A stretch of 64,000 bases of DNA, taken from NCBI RefSeq assembly GCF_027923225.1, contig NZ_BSDI01000013.1, positions 19,063-83,062 of the forward strand. Direction: 5' to 3'. Every line of letters begins with the position of its first letter. The stretch's first letter is position 1. A model generated the notes under the pieces. It was not told the DNA's origin and made no database searches. It worked only from the letters and a program-made list of their open reading frames with translations. Positions 17,459 to 26,963 of this stretch are shown piece after piece. Position numbers and translations under genes: made by a program. Source of the DNA: Phytohabitans aurantiacus (lineage in GTDB: Bacteria > Actinomycetota > Actinomycetes > Mycobacteriales > Micromonosporaceae).

Positions 17459-19552
17459 ATGCGGGAAGAGGCGGAAGCGGTACTGCGACGGCTGGCCGGC
17501 GAGCACGCGCGGCTCCGGGACGACCAGTGGCGGGCCATCGAGGCCCTGGTGGCCGATCGCCGCCGGGTGCTGTGCGTGCAGCGCACGGGCTGGGGAAAGT
17601 CCGCGGTGTACTTCGTCGCGACCGCGCTGCTGCGAGCCCGCGAGACCACCGGGCCCACCGTGATCGTGTCGCCGCTGCTCGCACTCATGCGCAATCAGGT
17701 CGAGGCGGCCGCTCGTGCGGGCATCCACGCCCGCACGATCAACTCCGCCAACCTCGACGAGTGGGACGAGATCACCGAGCAGATCCACGCCGGCGCGGTC
17801 GACGTGCTGCTCATCAGCCCGGAGCGCCTCAACAACCCAGACTTCCGCGACACCGTCCTGCCCCGGCTCGCCGCCACGACCGGCCTGCTGGTGGTCGACG
17901 AGGCGCACTGCGTCTCCGACTGGGGCCACGACTTCCGGCCCGACTACCGGCGGCTGCGCACGTTCCTCGCCGGGCTCCCCGAGCGCACCCCGGTACTGGC
18001 CACCACGGCGACGGCCAACGCCCGGGTCACCGCCGACGTGGCCGACCAGCTCGGTGACGCGCTCGTGCTGCGCGGTGCGCTCGACCGCGACTCGCTGCGG
18101 CTGGCCGTCCTCGACCTGCCGACGCCCGCTCACCGGCTTGCCTGGCTGGCCGACCACCTCGACAAGCTGACCGGGTCGGGCATCGTCTACACGCTGACGG
18201 TGGCGGCCGCCGGCGAGACCGCCGAGTTCCTGCGGTCCCGCGGTTACGCGGTCGCCTCGTACAGCGGGCAGTCCGACGACACCGACCGCCGGGCCGCCGA
18301 GCAGGACCTGCTCGATAACAAGATCAAGGCGCTGATCGCGACGTCCGCGCTCGGCATGGGATTCGACAAGCCCGACCTCGGCTTCGTCGTGCACCTCGGC
18401 GCGCCGCCCTCGCCGATCGCGTACTACCAGCAGGTGGGCCGTGCCGGCCGCGGCGTCGACCAGGCTGAGGTGCTGCTGCTGCCAGGGCCGGAAGACGCGG
18501 CGATCTGGCGGTACTTCGCGTCGCTCGCGTTCCCGCCCGAGGAGCAGGTGCGGTCGGTACTCAACGCGCTGTCCACCGACCGTCCACTGTCGACTCCAGC
18601 GCTGGAGCCGATCGTCGACCTGCGGCGCACGCGGCTCGAACTGATGCTCAAGGTGCTCGACGTCGACGGTGCCGTGCGCCGGGTACGCGGGGGATGGCTC
18701 GCGACCGGCCAGCCGTGGGAGTACGACGCCGCGCGGCTGCGGCGGGTCGCCGAGGCGCGCACCGCCGAGCAGCGGGCCATGCGGGAGTACGCCACGACGG
18801 GCGACTGCCGGATGGAGTACCTGCGCAGGTGCCTCGACGATCCGGGCGCGGCGCCCTGCGGCCGCTGTGACCGTTGCGCCGGCCCGCGCTTCGACTCGGA
18901 GGTCTCGCAGCCCGCCTTGGCGGCCGCGCAGGCGTTCCTGGGCCGGCCCGGCGTCGAGATCACGCCGAAGAAGATGTGGCCGACCGGGTTGGAGGCGGTC
19001 GGCGTGCCGCTTCGGGGAAAGATCGCACCAGGGGAGCAGGCGGCTTCCGGCCGCGCGGTGGGGCGCCTGTCCGACCTCGGCTGGGGCTCGCGCCTGCGCG
19101 GGCTGGTGGGCCCCGAGTCGCCCGACGCGCCGCTGCCCGACGACGTGGCCGGCGCGGTCATCGAGGTGCTCAAGGCGTGGGCGCGGGGCGACGACCCGTG
19201 GCCGGCCCGGCCGGTGGGGATCGTCGCCGTGGACTCCCGGCGGCACGGCCAGCTCGTGCGCGGCCTCGCCGAGCGGGTCGCGGCGGTCGGCCGGCTGCCG
19301 CTGCTCGGCGCGGTGCGGCGGGTCGGTGGCGGTGCCGGTCCGCGAGGCAACAGCGCCCAGCGGGTACTGGCGCTGCACGACGCGTTCGAGGTGCCGCCGG
19401 AGCTCGCCGAGCGACTGGCCACACTGGACGGTCCGGTACTGCTGGTCGACGACCTGGTCGACTCCGGCTGGACGCTGACGATGGTGGCGCGCCTGCTGCG
19501 CCAGGCCGGCGCCCCAGCGGTGCTCCCGCTGGCGCTTGCGATAGCCGGCTAG
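17459..19552 (+). CDS. recQ: RecQ-family DNA helicase with phosphoribosyltransferase-like tail
   Basis: This 697-residue protein is an ATP-dependent 3'-5' DNA helicase. Helicase motifs are present: the Walker A region RTGWGKSAVYF, DEAH as VVDEAHCVSDWG, ATTATAN, and motif VI QQVGRAGRG. The zinc cysteines are at CRMEYLRRC and CGRCDRC (about 455-480). Beyond the RecQ core the C-terminal approximately 130 residues (565-697) look like a type I phosphoribosyltransferase fold with GPVLLVDDLVDSGWTLT. The ATG follows AGGAAGG with 5-bp spacing. The Walker A Ser replaces the usual Thr, a conservative change. The 158 bp upstream hold a weak hairpin (GTCCGTTAAGGCCG with CGGCTTAACGCGGAC) that includes one GATCAAGGGC. 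Confidence 0.92.
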   Translation: MREEAEAVLRRLAGEHARLRDDQWRAIEALVADRRRVLCVQRTGWGKSAVYFVATALLRARETTGPTVIVSPLLALMRNQVEAAARAGIHARTINSANLDEWDEITEQIHAGAVDVLLISPERLNNPDFRDTVLPRLAATTGLLVVDEAHCVSDWGHDFRPDYRRLRTFLAGLPERTPVLATTATANARVTADVADQLGDALVLRGALDRDSLRLAVLDLPTPAHRLAWLADHLDKLTGSGIVYTLTVAAAGETAEFLRSRGYAVASYSGQSDDTDRRAAEQDLLDNKIKALIATSALGMGFDKPDLGFVVHLGAPPSPIAYYQQVGRAGRGVDQAEVLLLPGPEDAAIWRYFASLAFPPEEQVRSVLNALSTDRPLSTPALEPIVDLRRTRLELMLKVLDVDGAVRRVRGGWLATGQPWEYDAARLRRVAEARTAEQRAMREYATTGDCRMEYLRRCLDDPGAAPCGRCDRCAGPRFDSEVSQPALAAAQAFLGRPGVEITPKKMWPTGLEAVGVPLRGKIAPGEQAASGRAVGRLSDLGWGSRLRGLVGPESPDAPLPDDVAGAVIEVLKAWARGDDPWPARPVGIVAVDSRRHGQLVRGLAERVAAVGRLPLLGAVRRVGGGAGPRGNSAQRVLALHDAFEVPPELAERLATLDGPVLLVDDLVDSGWTLTMVARLLRQAGAPAVLPLALAIAG

Positions 19553-20484
19553 CCCGGCCGTCCGTAGCCGTGGATCGGTTGGTAATCCACGTTGTCGACG
19601 CGCACCGGTTCGCCGTGCTGCGGGGCGTGGATCATCTTGCCGCCGCCGACGTACATCCCCACGTGGTGGATGCTGCGGTAGTAGAAGACCAGATCGCCGG
19701 GCTTCAGCTCGTCGCGGCTGACCCGGCTGACCGCGCGCCACTGGCGGCGGGCGTTGTGCGGCAGGGGTACGCCCGCCTTCGCCCAGGCCGCCGAGGTGAG
19801 ACCCGAGCAGTCGTACGAGTTGGGGCCGTCGCTGCCGAACCGGTACTGCTTGCCGAGCTGGGCGTACGCGAACCGCACCGCCGCGCCCGCCCGGCCCGGT
19901 GAGAACGTCGGCTTGAAGCCCTTGATCGTGGGACGCGGCTTGAAACCGGTCTGCTCGCGCAGTCGCTCCAGCCGGGTGATGTTCTCCTCGATCTGCTGCT
20001 TCTTCGTGGCGAGCGCGAGTTCCTGAGACGCCTGCTGGCCGGCGGCCGCGTCGAGGGAGCGGCGGGCCGCCTCGACGCGATCGCGGGCCGCGCTGAGGCT
20101 GTCGATCGCCTCCTTCTGCTCGCTCGCCAGCCGGTCGAGCACGAGCAGCCGGTCAGCGAAGTCCGACGCGGACTCGGCCGAGATCACCGCGAGGGCGGTG
20201 CTGACGCCGCTCGACCGGTACGCGGCCGTGGCGATCACGCCCACGCGGGCCCGCCGGGCGGCCAGCTGCCGCTCCAGCGGCCGGATCTCCTCGTTGAGGT
20301 CGGCGATCTGGCGGCGGGTGGTGCGCAGGTTGTCGCGGACCTCGTTGTAGTCCTCGATCACCTTCTCCAGGTGCTCGCCGGCCGTGTCGAGCTGGTCGCC
20401 GATCGGTGTGGCCTGCGCGGGTGCGGGTAGCAGCACGATCACGAGGGCGGCGATGAGGGCGGTCGTCGGGACGGGGATACGCAC
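19549..20484 (-). CDS. NlpC/P60 peptidoglycan hydrolase (RipA-like)
   Basis: This 311-residue exported endopeptidase cleaves stem peptides of peptidoglycan. It has a signal peptide (about 1-25), a long coiled coil (about 30-175), then the NlpC/P60 domain with catalytic Cys in SYDCSGLTSAAW and His in IHHVGMYVGG. The coiled coil ahead of the catalytic domain is expected to control access to the active site, as in RipA and PcsB. It overlaps the recQ stop by 4 bp, tail-to-tail. The upstream gap of 88 bp is too short for a full c-di-AMP (ydaO) riboswitch, and I see none. Confidence 0.92.
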   Translation of the reverse strand: MRIPVPTTALIAALVIVLLPAPAQATPIGDQLDTAGEHLEKVIEDYNEVRDNLRTTRRQIADLNEEIRPLERQLAARRARVGVIATAAYRSSGVSTALAVISAESASDFADRLLVLDRLASEQKEAIDSLSAARDRVEAARRSLDAAAGQQASQELALATKKQQIEENITRLERLREQTGFKPRPTIKGFKPTFSPGRAGAAVRFAYAQLGKQYRFGSDGPNSYDCSGLTSAAWAKAGVPLPHNARRQWRAVSRVSRDELKPGDLVFYYRSIHHVGMYVGGGKMIHAPQHGEPVRVDNVDYQPIHGYGRPG

Positions 20485-20572
20485 GCAGACCTAACGAGGC
20501 ATCTCGGGCAAAAGCCACGCAAGCGTGATCCCGCATACATGGCTGGCGCGCTGCCAGGGAAGAATCCCACCT

Positions 20573-21445
20573 ATGCCCGCACCCACCGCCCGGATCGCCA
20601 TCGTCGCCGCCGCCCTGGTGGTCGCGCTGCTGGGCGGGTTCGGTCTGGGGCGCCTGACCAGCGGCGACGGGCAGGGGGCCACGGCCAACCCGCCGGCCGC
20701 TACGGACCCCGAGGCGAGCCCTCATTCGCACGGCACCACGGCCGGCCAGGCCACCGCCGATGTGGGCGGGCTCGCGGTCAGCTCGGGCGGATACACGCTG
20801 GTGCCCGAGGAGACCGCCTTTACCGCCGGGCAGCCCCGCGACTTCGCTTTCCGGATCGTGGGCCGGGATGGCAAGCCGGTCACCACGTTCGCGGTCGTGC
20901 ACGACAAGCCGCTGCACCTCATCGTGGTGCGCCGGGACCTGTCGGGGTACCAGCACCTGCACCCGGCGATGGCGGTGGACGGCAGGTGGCGGGTGCCGCT
21001 CAACCTGCCCGCGGCGGGCGCCTGGAGGGCGTACACGGACTTCACCGTCGACGTGGGTGGGCAGCAGACGGCGCTGACGCTCGGCGTCGATCTGTCCGTG
21101 GCCGGCGACTACGCCGCGCGGGCGCTGCCCGCGCCGGCCCGCGAGGCGGCCGTCGGGGGCTTCTCGGTGAGCTATGAGGGCGCGCCGGTGCCGGGTGCGA
21201 CCCAGCCGATCTTCTTCCGGGTACCCGGTGCCACGCTGGAGCGGTACCTCGCCGCGTACGGGCATCTCGTGGTGGTGCGCGAGGGCGACCTCGGGTACGT
21301 CCACGTGCACCCCGAAGACCGGCTCGTCGACGGGGCCGTGAAGTTCTGGCTGGCGGTGCCGAGCACCGGCCGCTACCGGATGTTCTTCGACTTCCAGGTG
21401 GCTGGAAAGGTGCACACGGCGGAGTTCACTCTCGTGGTGAGCTGA
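20573..21445 (+). CDS. Membrane-anchored extracellular protein with two His-rich beta domains
   Basis: This 290-residue protein has one N-terminal membrane helix (about 5-27), a short disordered stretch with HSHGTT, and two related beta-sandwich-like repeats of about 100 residues. Each repeat has a core of His-Leu-x-Val-Val-Arg followed by Tyr-x-His-x-His-Pro (DLSGYQHLHP near 125 and DLGYVHVHP near 242) and ends in an FDF/TDF strand. The paired His motifs suggest metal binding, for example copper, as proposed for YtkA/FixH-like proteins; that is inference. ATG 20573 was preferred to 20525 because the hydrophobic segment follows it directly. Confidence 0.72.
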   Translation: MPAPTARIAIVAAALVVALLGGFGLGRLTSGDGQGATANPPAATDPEASPHSHGTTAGQATADVGGLAVSSGGYTLVPEETAFTAGQPRDFAFRIVGRDGKPVTTFAVVHDKPLHLIVVRRDLSGYQHLHPAMAVDGRWRVPLNLPAAGAWRAYTDFTVDVGGQQTALTLGVDLSVAGDYAARALPAPAREAAVGGFSVSYEGAPVPGATQPIFFRVPGATLERYLAAYGHLVVVREGDLGYVHVHPEDRLVDGAVKFWLAVPSTGRYRMFFDFQVAGKVHTAEFTLVVS

Positions 21446-22568
21446 GCAGCGACTCAAGTGCCGGGCGCACACCCCACTGCGTGGTGAGCGACGCGTACTC
21501 GGCCCGCTGCTCCACTGTGGGCGGTGCGTCGGCGCGGCGGGCACGCAGCATCAGATTGCGCGGAGTGTGTTTGGAGTCAACGAACTCCACAACCTCCACT
21601 TTGTACCCGTAGAGGCGCAGGATCGCGGCCCGCAGCGCATCGGTGAGTACGTCGGCGAGGCGCTCGCGCAGGATGCCCTGCCGGGTGATGAGGGGGTACG
21701 GCTCAGGCGCCGGCTGGGCGCGCAGCTGCGCGGCGATGTCGTGGTGGCAGCACGGCGCCGCCAGCACCCACCGCGCGTCCCAACGCACCGCTCGGGCCAG
21801 CGCCTCGTCGGTGGCGGTGTCGCACGCGTGCAGCGCCAGTACCAGATCGGGCCTCAGATCGACCTCGGCACCGGCGATCGTGCCCGCCACGAACCGCACC
21901 TTGTCGGCACAGCCCAGCCGCTCGGCCACCTCGGTGTTGCGGCGCCGCTGGTCTTCGCGCACGTCGACGCCGACGATCCGCACGTCGACGCCCAGCCCGG
22001 TCAGGTACCGGTGGGCGGCGAACGTCAGGTATGCGTTGCCGCACCCCAGATCCACCACGTCCAGCCTGGCGGGTGGCTCGGGCAGGGTGGCCGCCAGCGC
22101 CCGCAGGAACGCGTCGACCTGCCGGCGCTTCGCCGCGTTGCCCCCGATCACGTCGAACAGCGGGTCACCCGGATCGAGCAGGTACTCCTTGGCACGGTCG
22201 TGCTCGGTGTCGGGCGCCTCGCGGGCGGCGGTCGCGCGGTGCACCTGGGCGTCGCCCTTTTTCGTGACCCGCAACTGCACGGTCGCCTCGCCCGTCTCCA
22301 CATGCCAGTTTCCGAACGGCTCCGCCAGCAGCGAATCCACCGCCGCTCCCGCGTCGGCCCCGGCCACGTTGCGAGTGTGCGGCCGGGCACCGTCGGACGT
22401 CACGATCTGCAGGTGTGGCCCGCCCTTCAGGGTGACCGGGCGCAGCTCCGCCCGCACCAGGGAAGGGGTCTGACCCCGGCGCCGCCCCGCGGCGACCGCG
22501 CGCACGAGTCCAGGGTCGAGCAGCAGCTCACGCACCTCTGCCAGCGCGTCGTCCAGTTTGACCGGCAT
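21426..22568 (-). CDS. Class I SAM-dependent methyltransferase
   Basis: This 380-residue protein has a variable N-terminal half (about 1-165) and a Rossmann methyltransferase domain (about 170-330) with motif I VVDLGCGNAYLTF, acidic GVDVRED, and LALHACDTATDE followed by APCCHHD. The HACD and PCCHH pair is typical of a methyltransferase family related to eukaryotic METTL25/RRNAD1-like proteins. The substrate is unknown and may be RNA. Its stop lies 20 bp inside the convergent gene at 20573-21445. Confidence 0.85.
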   Translation of the reverse strand: MPVKLDDALAEVRELLLDPGLVRAVAAGRRRGQTPSLVRAELRPVTLKGGPHLQIVTSDGARPHTRNVAGADAGAAVDSLLAEPFGNWHVETGEATVQLRVTKKGDAQVHRATAAREAPDTEHDRAKEYLLDPGDPLFDVIGGNAAKRRQVDAFLRALAATLPEPPARLDVVDLGCGNAYLTFAAHRYLTGLGVDVRIVGVDVREDQRRRNTEVAERLGCADKVRFVAGTIAGAEVDLRPDLVLALHACDTATDEALARAVRWDARWVLAAPCCHHDIAAQLRAQPAPEPYPLITRQGILRERLADVLTDALRAAILRLYGYKVEVVEFVDSKHTPRNLMLRARRADAPPTVEQRAEYASLTTQWGVRPALESLLSSPRE

Positions 22569-22749
22569 CCTCCGAGCCTAGATCTTCTCGAAAGTCGCGT
22601 TGAACCATGGGAGCGCGTCCACCGTAAGAAGATGCGAGGCGGACGGCGAAACCAGCCGTCGGACGGCGCTTCTCATCCACCGGCGAGCCCGCGAACAAGT
22701 GGCGCGGCTGCCGGCCACCTTAGGCCCGAAGGGTTGGGTTGTCACGCGC

Positions 22750-23943
22750 ATGTCCACGAGCACGCACGAGTACAAGGAACGGCGCACGTTCGGTCGCCGC
22801 TGGAAAATAGCCGCCACCGCGGGTGTCGCCGTCGCCCTTGTCGGGGGCGGGATCGGCGTCGCGGCGGCCGGTGGTGAGGCCGCCGCTTCCACGATCAGCT
22901 GTCCGACGGTCGCCGACAAGCTGCAGAATGTGCCGGCCTCCGCCCAAGCGGAGGTGGAGCGGAACCTGGCACTGCTCAACACGCAGATCGCCGAGGCAAA
23001 CCAGCGCCTCGCCACGAGCAAGGGCCAGGGCGGGCCCAACTTCGTCCAGAACGCCATCCTCGGCCCGCTGGCCAGTAAGCGTGGCGCCGCCATCGACCGG
23101 ATCGCCATCGCGATCGGCCGGCAGGGCACCCGCCCTCAGGGCCTGGAGTCGCTGGCCACGTGCACGCTGGGAACCGGTGGCGGCAGCACCGCGACCGAGC
23201 CCGCTGAGCTGCCGGAGACGGCTGCCGGCGGCGCTGCCGCTGGGCCGGGCACGATCGTCTGCCCGGACGTGAAGAGCCAGCTCCCGGCTGTACCGGCCGG
23301 TGCGCAGGCGGAGGTCGACCGCAACCTCGCCCAGCTCCAGACGCAGATCAACGAGGCCAACGCGCGGCTCGTCGCGACGGTCGGCCAGGGCGGACCGAAC
23401 TTCGTCCAGAACGCGATCCTCGGCCCGCTGGAGGACAAGCGCGTCGCGGCGATCAACCGCATCGCGACCGCGATCGGCCGCATCAACGCCCGCCCGCAGG
23501 GCCTGGACGCGCTCGCGCCGTGCCAGATCCAGGCGGACGGTGCCGCCGGTGGCGACGACGCGGCCGGTGGCGACGACGCCGCTGGTGGTGACGATGCCGC
23601 GGGTGGCGATGACGCGGCCGGTGGCGACGCCGGTGACGGTGGCGCCGCCGAGGTAGGCACGATCAGCTGCCCCGACGTCGGCAGCCAGCTCCCGGCTGTT
23701 CCGGCCGGTGCCCTCGCCGAGGTGGAGCGCAACCTGGCGCAGCTCGACACGCAGATCGCGGAAGCCAACGCGCGCCTGCAGTCCACCGTCGGCCAGGGCG
23801 GACCGAACTTCGTGCAGAACGCGATCCTTGGTCCTCTGGAGGACAAGCGGGTCGCAGCGATCAACCGCATCGCGACGGCGATCGGTCGGATCGACGCACG
23901 CCCCGTGGGTCTCGACGCACTGGCCCCCTGCACGGTCAGTTGA
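22750..23943 (+). CDS. Exported protein with three copies of an unassigned domain of about 90 residues
   Basis: I do not recognise this 397-residue protein. After a basic start and a hydrophobic export segment (about 17-38) come three copies of one domain, beginning near residues 48, 167 and 302. Each opens with TIxCPDV, then VPAGAxAEVERNLAxL, TQIxEANARL, GQGGPNFVQNAILGPL, KRxAAINRIATAIGR and ends with LxxLAPC. Each thus has one Cys at each end, suggesting one disulfide per domain around an alpha-helical hairpin. Copies 2 and 3 are nearly identical; copy 1 is more diverged. A GGDDAA linker separates copies 2 and 3. ATG 22750 was chosen; the reading frame is open further upstream but lacks a start context. 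Two terminator hairpins follow. Confidence 0.8.
   Translation: MSTSTHEYKERRTFGRRWKIAATAGVAVALVGGGIGVAAAGGEAAASTISCPTVADKLQNVPASAQAEVERNLALLNTQIAEANQRLATSKGQGGPNFVQNAILGPLASKRGAAIDRIAIAIGRQGTRPQGLESLATCTLGTGGGSTATEPAELPETAAGGAAAGPGTIVCPDVKSQLPAVPAGAQAEVDRNLAQLQTQINEANARLVATVGQGGPNFVQNAILGPLEDKRVAAINRIATAIGRINARPQGLDALAPCQIQADGAAGGDDAAGGDDAAGGDDAAGGDDAAGGDAGDGGAAEVGTISCPDVGSQLPAVPAGALAEVERNLAQLDTQIAEANARLQSTVGQGGPNFVQNAILGPLEDKRVAAINRIATAIGRIDARPVGLDALAPCTVS
23542..23631 (+). repeat. 18-bp minisatellite coding for AAGGDD
   Basis: Five consecutive 18-bp units beginning GCCGCCGGTGGCGACGAC encode Ala-Ala-Gly-Gly-Asp-Asp in the linker between domains 2 and 3 of the exported repeat protein. The units differ at wobble positions, so the array is not freshly expanded. 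Confidence 0.85.
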
Positions 23944-23984
23944 CCCACGGCACCTCGGTGCGACCCGCAGCGCACTGAGGACGC

Positions 23985-24029
23985 AGGCCCCTCCGCCGAG
24001 CCCTTGTCGAACCCCCGGCGGAGGGGCCT
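23985..24029. terminator. Hairpin downstream of the three-domain protein gene
   Basis: AGGCCCCTCCGCCG (23985-23998) pairs perfectly with CGGCGGAGGGGCCT (24016-24029) across a 17-base loop. It sits 41 bp after the stop at 23943 and before the convergent helicase stop at 24086, so it probably ends the plus-strand transcript; the CTTAC after it is a poor T-tract. Confidence 0.7.
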
Positions 24030-24041
24030 CCTTACACAAAA

Positions 24042-24073
24042 GACCGCGCCCGCCGTTTCCGGCGGGCGCGGTC
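24042..24073. terminator. Bidirectional terminator hairpin
   Basis: GACCGCGCCCGCCG (24042-24055) and CGGCGGGCGCGGTC (24060-24073) form a 14-bp stem with a TTTC tetraloop, 12 bp from the minus-strand helicase stop. On the minus strand it is followed by TTTTGTGTAAG (complement of 24031-24041), a fair U-tract, so it most likely terminates the helicase transcript. Confidence 0.8.
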
Positions 24074-24085
24074 TCGTGTGAACGG

Positions 24086-25696
<1,611 letters not shown>

Positions 25697-26000
25697 GGAG
25701 TTTTGGGGGTGCCCTCTCGTGGTGCGCCCCGTCGCATCCGAGGGCGCTAATTCGGTATGGCGCGGGCCGCACGCGATCGCAGTGGTCGATGCGATCGCGG
25801 GCCACACGCGCGCCGCGGGCTGGGGTAATTACTGATCTAGTGCCGCGGCAACAGCGCAATGTTACCTGACAGGCATGAACGGCGCCTCAGGCGTCAGGTT
25901 GGCGGCGCCGTGACACCCGTCGAAATGTGGCGCGGATCACGCAACGCTGAGGCGATCGGGTGGGCGAGCGGCGTACCGCGCCCGGCGGTAGCCTGCGGGC
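25697..26000. other. Divergent intergenic region with a strong dyad
   Basis: These 304 bp separate the helicase (minus) and the ferritin-like gene (plus). They contain a perfect 9-bp dyad GCGATCGCA (25773-25781) and TGCGATCGC (25790-25798). Imperfect pairing extends on either side through GGGCCGCAC and GGGCCACACGC, so that about 20 bases on each side can pair. No ORF with coding character is visible. It probably carries both promoters and a structured leader for the helicase mRNA. Confidence 0.5.
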
Positions 26001-26669
26001 GTGTCCCAAGGAACAGAGCCGGCAGGTCCGGAGAGCGCGGCGGTCGTCGACCTGCTCGGCATGGTGGCGTACGCCGAGCTGCTCGCGTTCGAGCGGATGG
26101 CGGTCGACGCCCGCCTCGCTCCCGATCTGCGCCGGCGCGCCGTGCTCAGCGAAATGGCCGCTGCCGAGATCGACAACTATCGCCGTCTCGCCGGTCGCAT
26201 GGCCGAGCTGGGCGCCGACGCGGAGAAGGCGATGGCGCCCTACGTCACGCCGCTGCAGGAGTACCACGAGCTGACCGAGCCGAAGGACTGGCTGGAGGCG
26301 CTCACCAAGGCGTACGTGTGGGACAGCATCGCCGACGACTTCGTGCGCGAGGTGGCCCTGTTTCTCGCCTCGCCCGACCGCGACCTCGTGCTCGACGTGC
26401 TGCACGACTCGCAGTACAGCGACTTCGCCGCCGCCGAGATCCGGGCCGCGATCGCGGTCGACCCCAAGGTGGCGAACCGGCTCTCGATGTGGGCCCGCAG
26501 GCTGGTCGGCGAAGGGCTCTCGCAAGCTCAGCGAGTGGCGGGCGAGCGGGTCGCGCTGACCATGCTGATCATGCAGGGCTCCGGCGACCAGGCGGGCGTG
26601 CAGGGGCTGTTCAAGCGGCTGACCGCCGCACATACCACTCGGATGGCGGCGGTCGGCCTGAACAACTGA
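26001..26669 (+). CDS. Ferritin-like (MiaE_2-type) protein
   Basis: This 222-residue all-helical protein belongs to the actinobacterial ferritin-like group related to tRNA hydroxylase MiaE. Helix motifs with candidate iron ligands are ELLAFERMAVDA, MAAAEIDNYRRL, DDFVREVALFL and a late ERVALTMLIMQ. A diiron site is likely but the reaction is not known. The start is GTG. It ends 12 bp before the convergent DUF3107 stop. Confidence 0.8.
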   Translation: MSQGTEPAGPESAAVVDLLGMVAYAELLAFERMAVDARLAPDLRRRAVLSEMAAAEIDNYRRLAGRMAELGADAEKAMAPYVTPLQEYHELTEPKDWLEALTKAYVWDSIADDFVREVALFLASPDRDLVLDVLHDSQYSDFAAAEIRAAIAVDPKVANRLSMWARRLVGEGLSQAQRVAGERVALTMLIMQGSGDQAGVQGLFKRLTAAHTTRMAAVGLNN

Positions 26670-26681
26670 CCCCGAAAGGGC

Positions 26682-26936
26682 TTAGCGGGCGGTGAAGCCC
26701 ACCGCACCCACGGTGCGCTCGGCGATCTCTACGTAGGCGAGCTTGTCGACCGGCACGATCACTCGGCGGCCCTTTTCGTCCAGCAGCGTGAGGATGCCCT
26801 GGGTCTCAATCGCCTCTGCCACGATCTTCTCGACCTCGGCCTGCGACTGAGCGCTCTCCAGCACCAGCTCGCGCGGGGCGAACTGCACGCCGATCTTGAC
26901 CTCCACGGAATCCTCCTCAAGGCTTTGCCGCTGCAA
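26682..26936 (-). CDS. DUF3107 (TB9.4-like) small protein
   Basis: This 84-residue protein MEVKIGVQFAPRELVLES-like matches the DUF3107 family of actinobacteria (TB9.4 in mycobacteria). It begins VEVKIGVQ, has an acidic helix SQAEVEKIVAEAIE and ends YVEIAERTVGAVGF. The first codon is best read as GTG within GGATTCCGTGGAGGTC: the open frame starts at 26936, but homologues begin at VEVKIGVQF (26903). Function unknown; it always travels with the TetR regulator that follows. Confidence 0.88.
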   Translation of the reverse strand: MQRQSLEEDSVEVKIGVQFAPRELVLESAQSQAEVEKIVAEAIETQGILTLLDEKGRRVIVPVDKLAYVEIAERTVGAVGFTAR

Positions 26937-26963
26937 ACGTTAGCCGACTGTCTGGGGTGGTTG

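Noticed and set aside
17249..19741. 830-codon minus-strand frame opposite recQ
   Set aside because: Low-complexity composition, no start context, and recQ has complete helicase motifs in the other strand.
20485..20572. ydaO c-di-AMP riboswitch ahead of the NlpC/P60 gene
   Set aside because: Only 88 bp of gap and no recognisable core; many actinobacterial wall hydrolases have it, but not this one as far as I can see.
23542..23631. Possible CRISPR-like array
   Set aside because: The 18-bp units are contiguous, in frame, and code for AAGGDD; there are no spacers.
25773..25798. GCGATCGC as a HIP1-type iterated palindrome
   Set aside because: Only this local pair is evident; HIP1 is a cyanobacterial genome-wide repeat.
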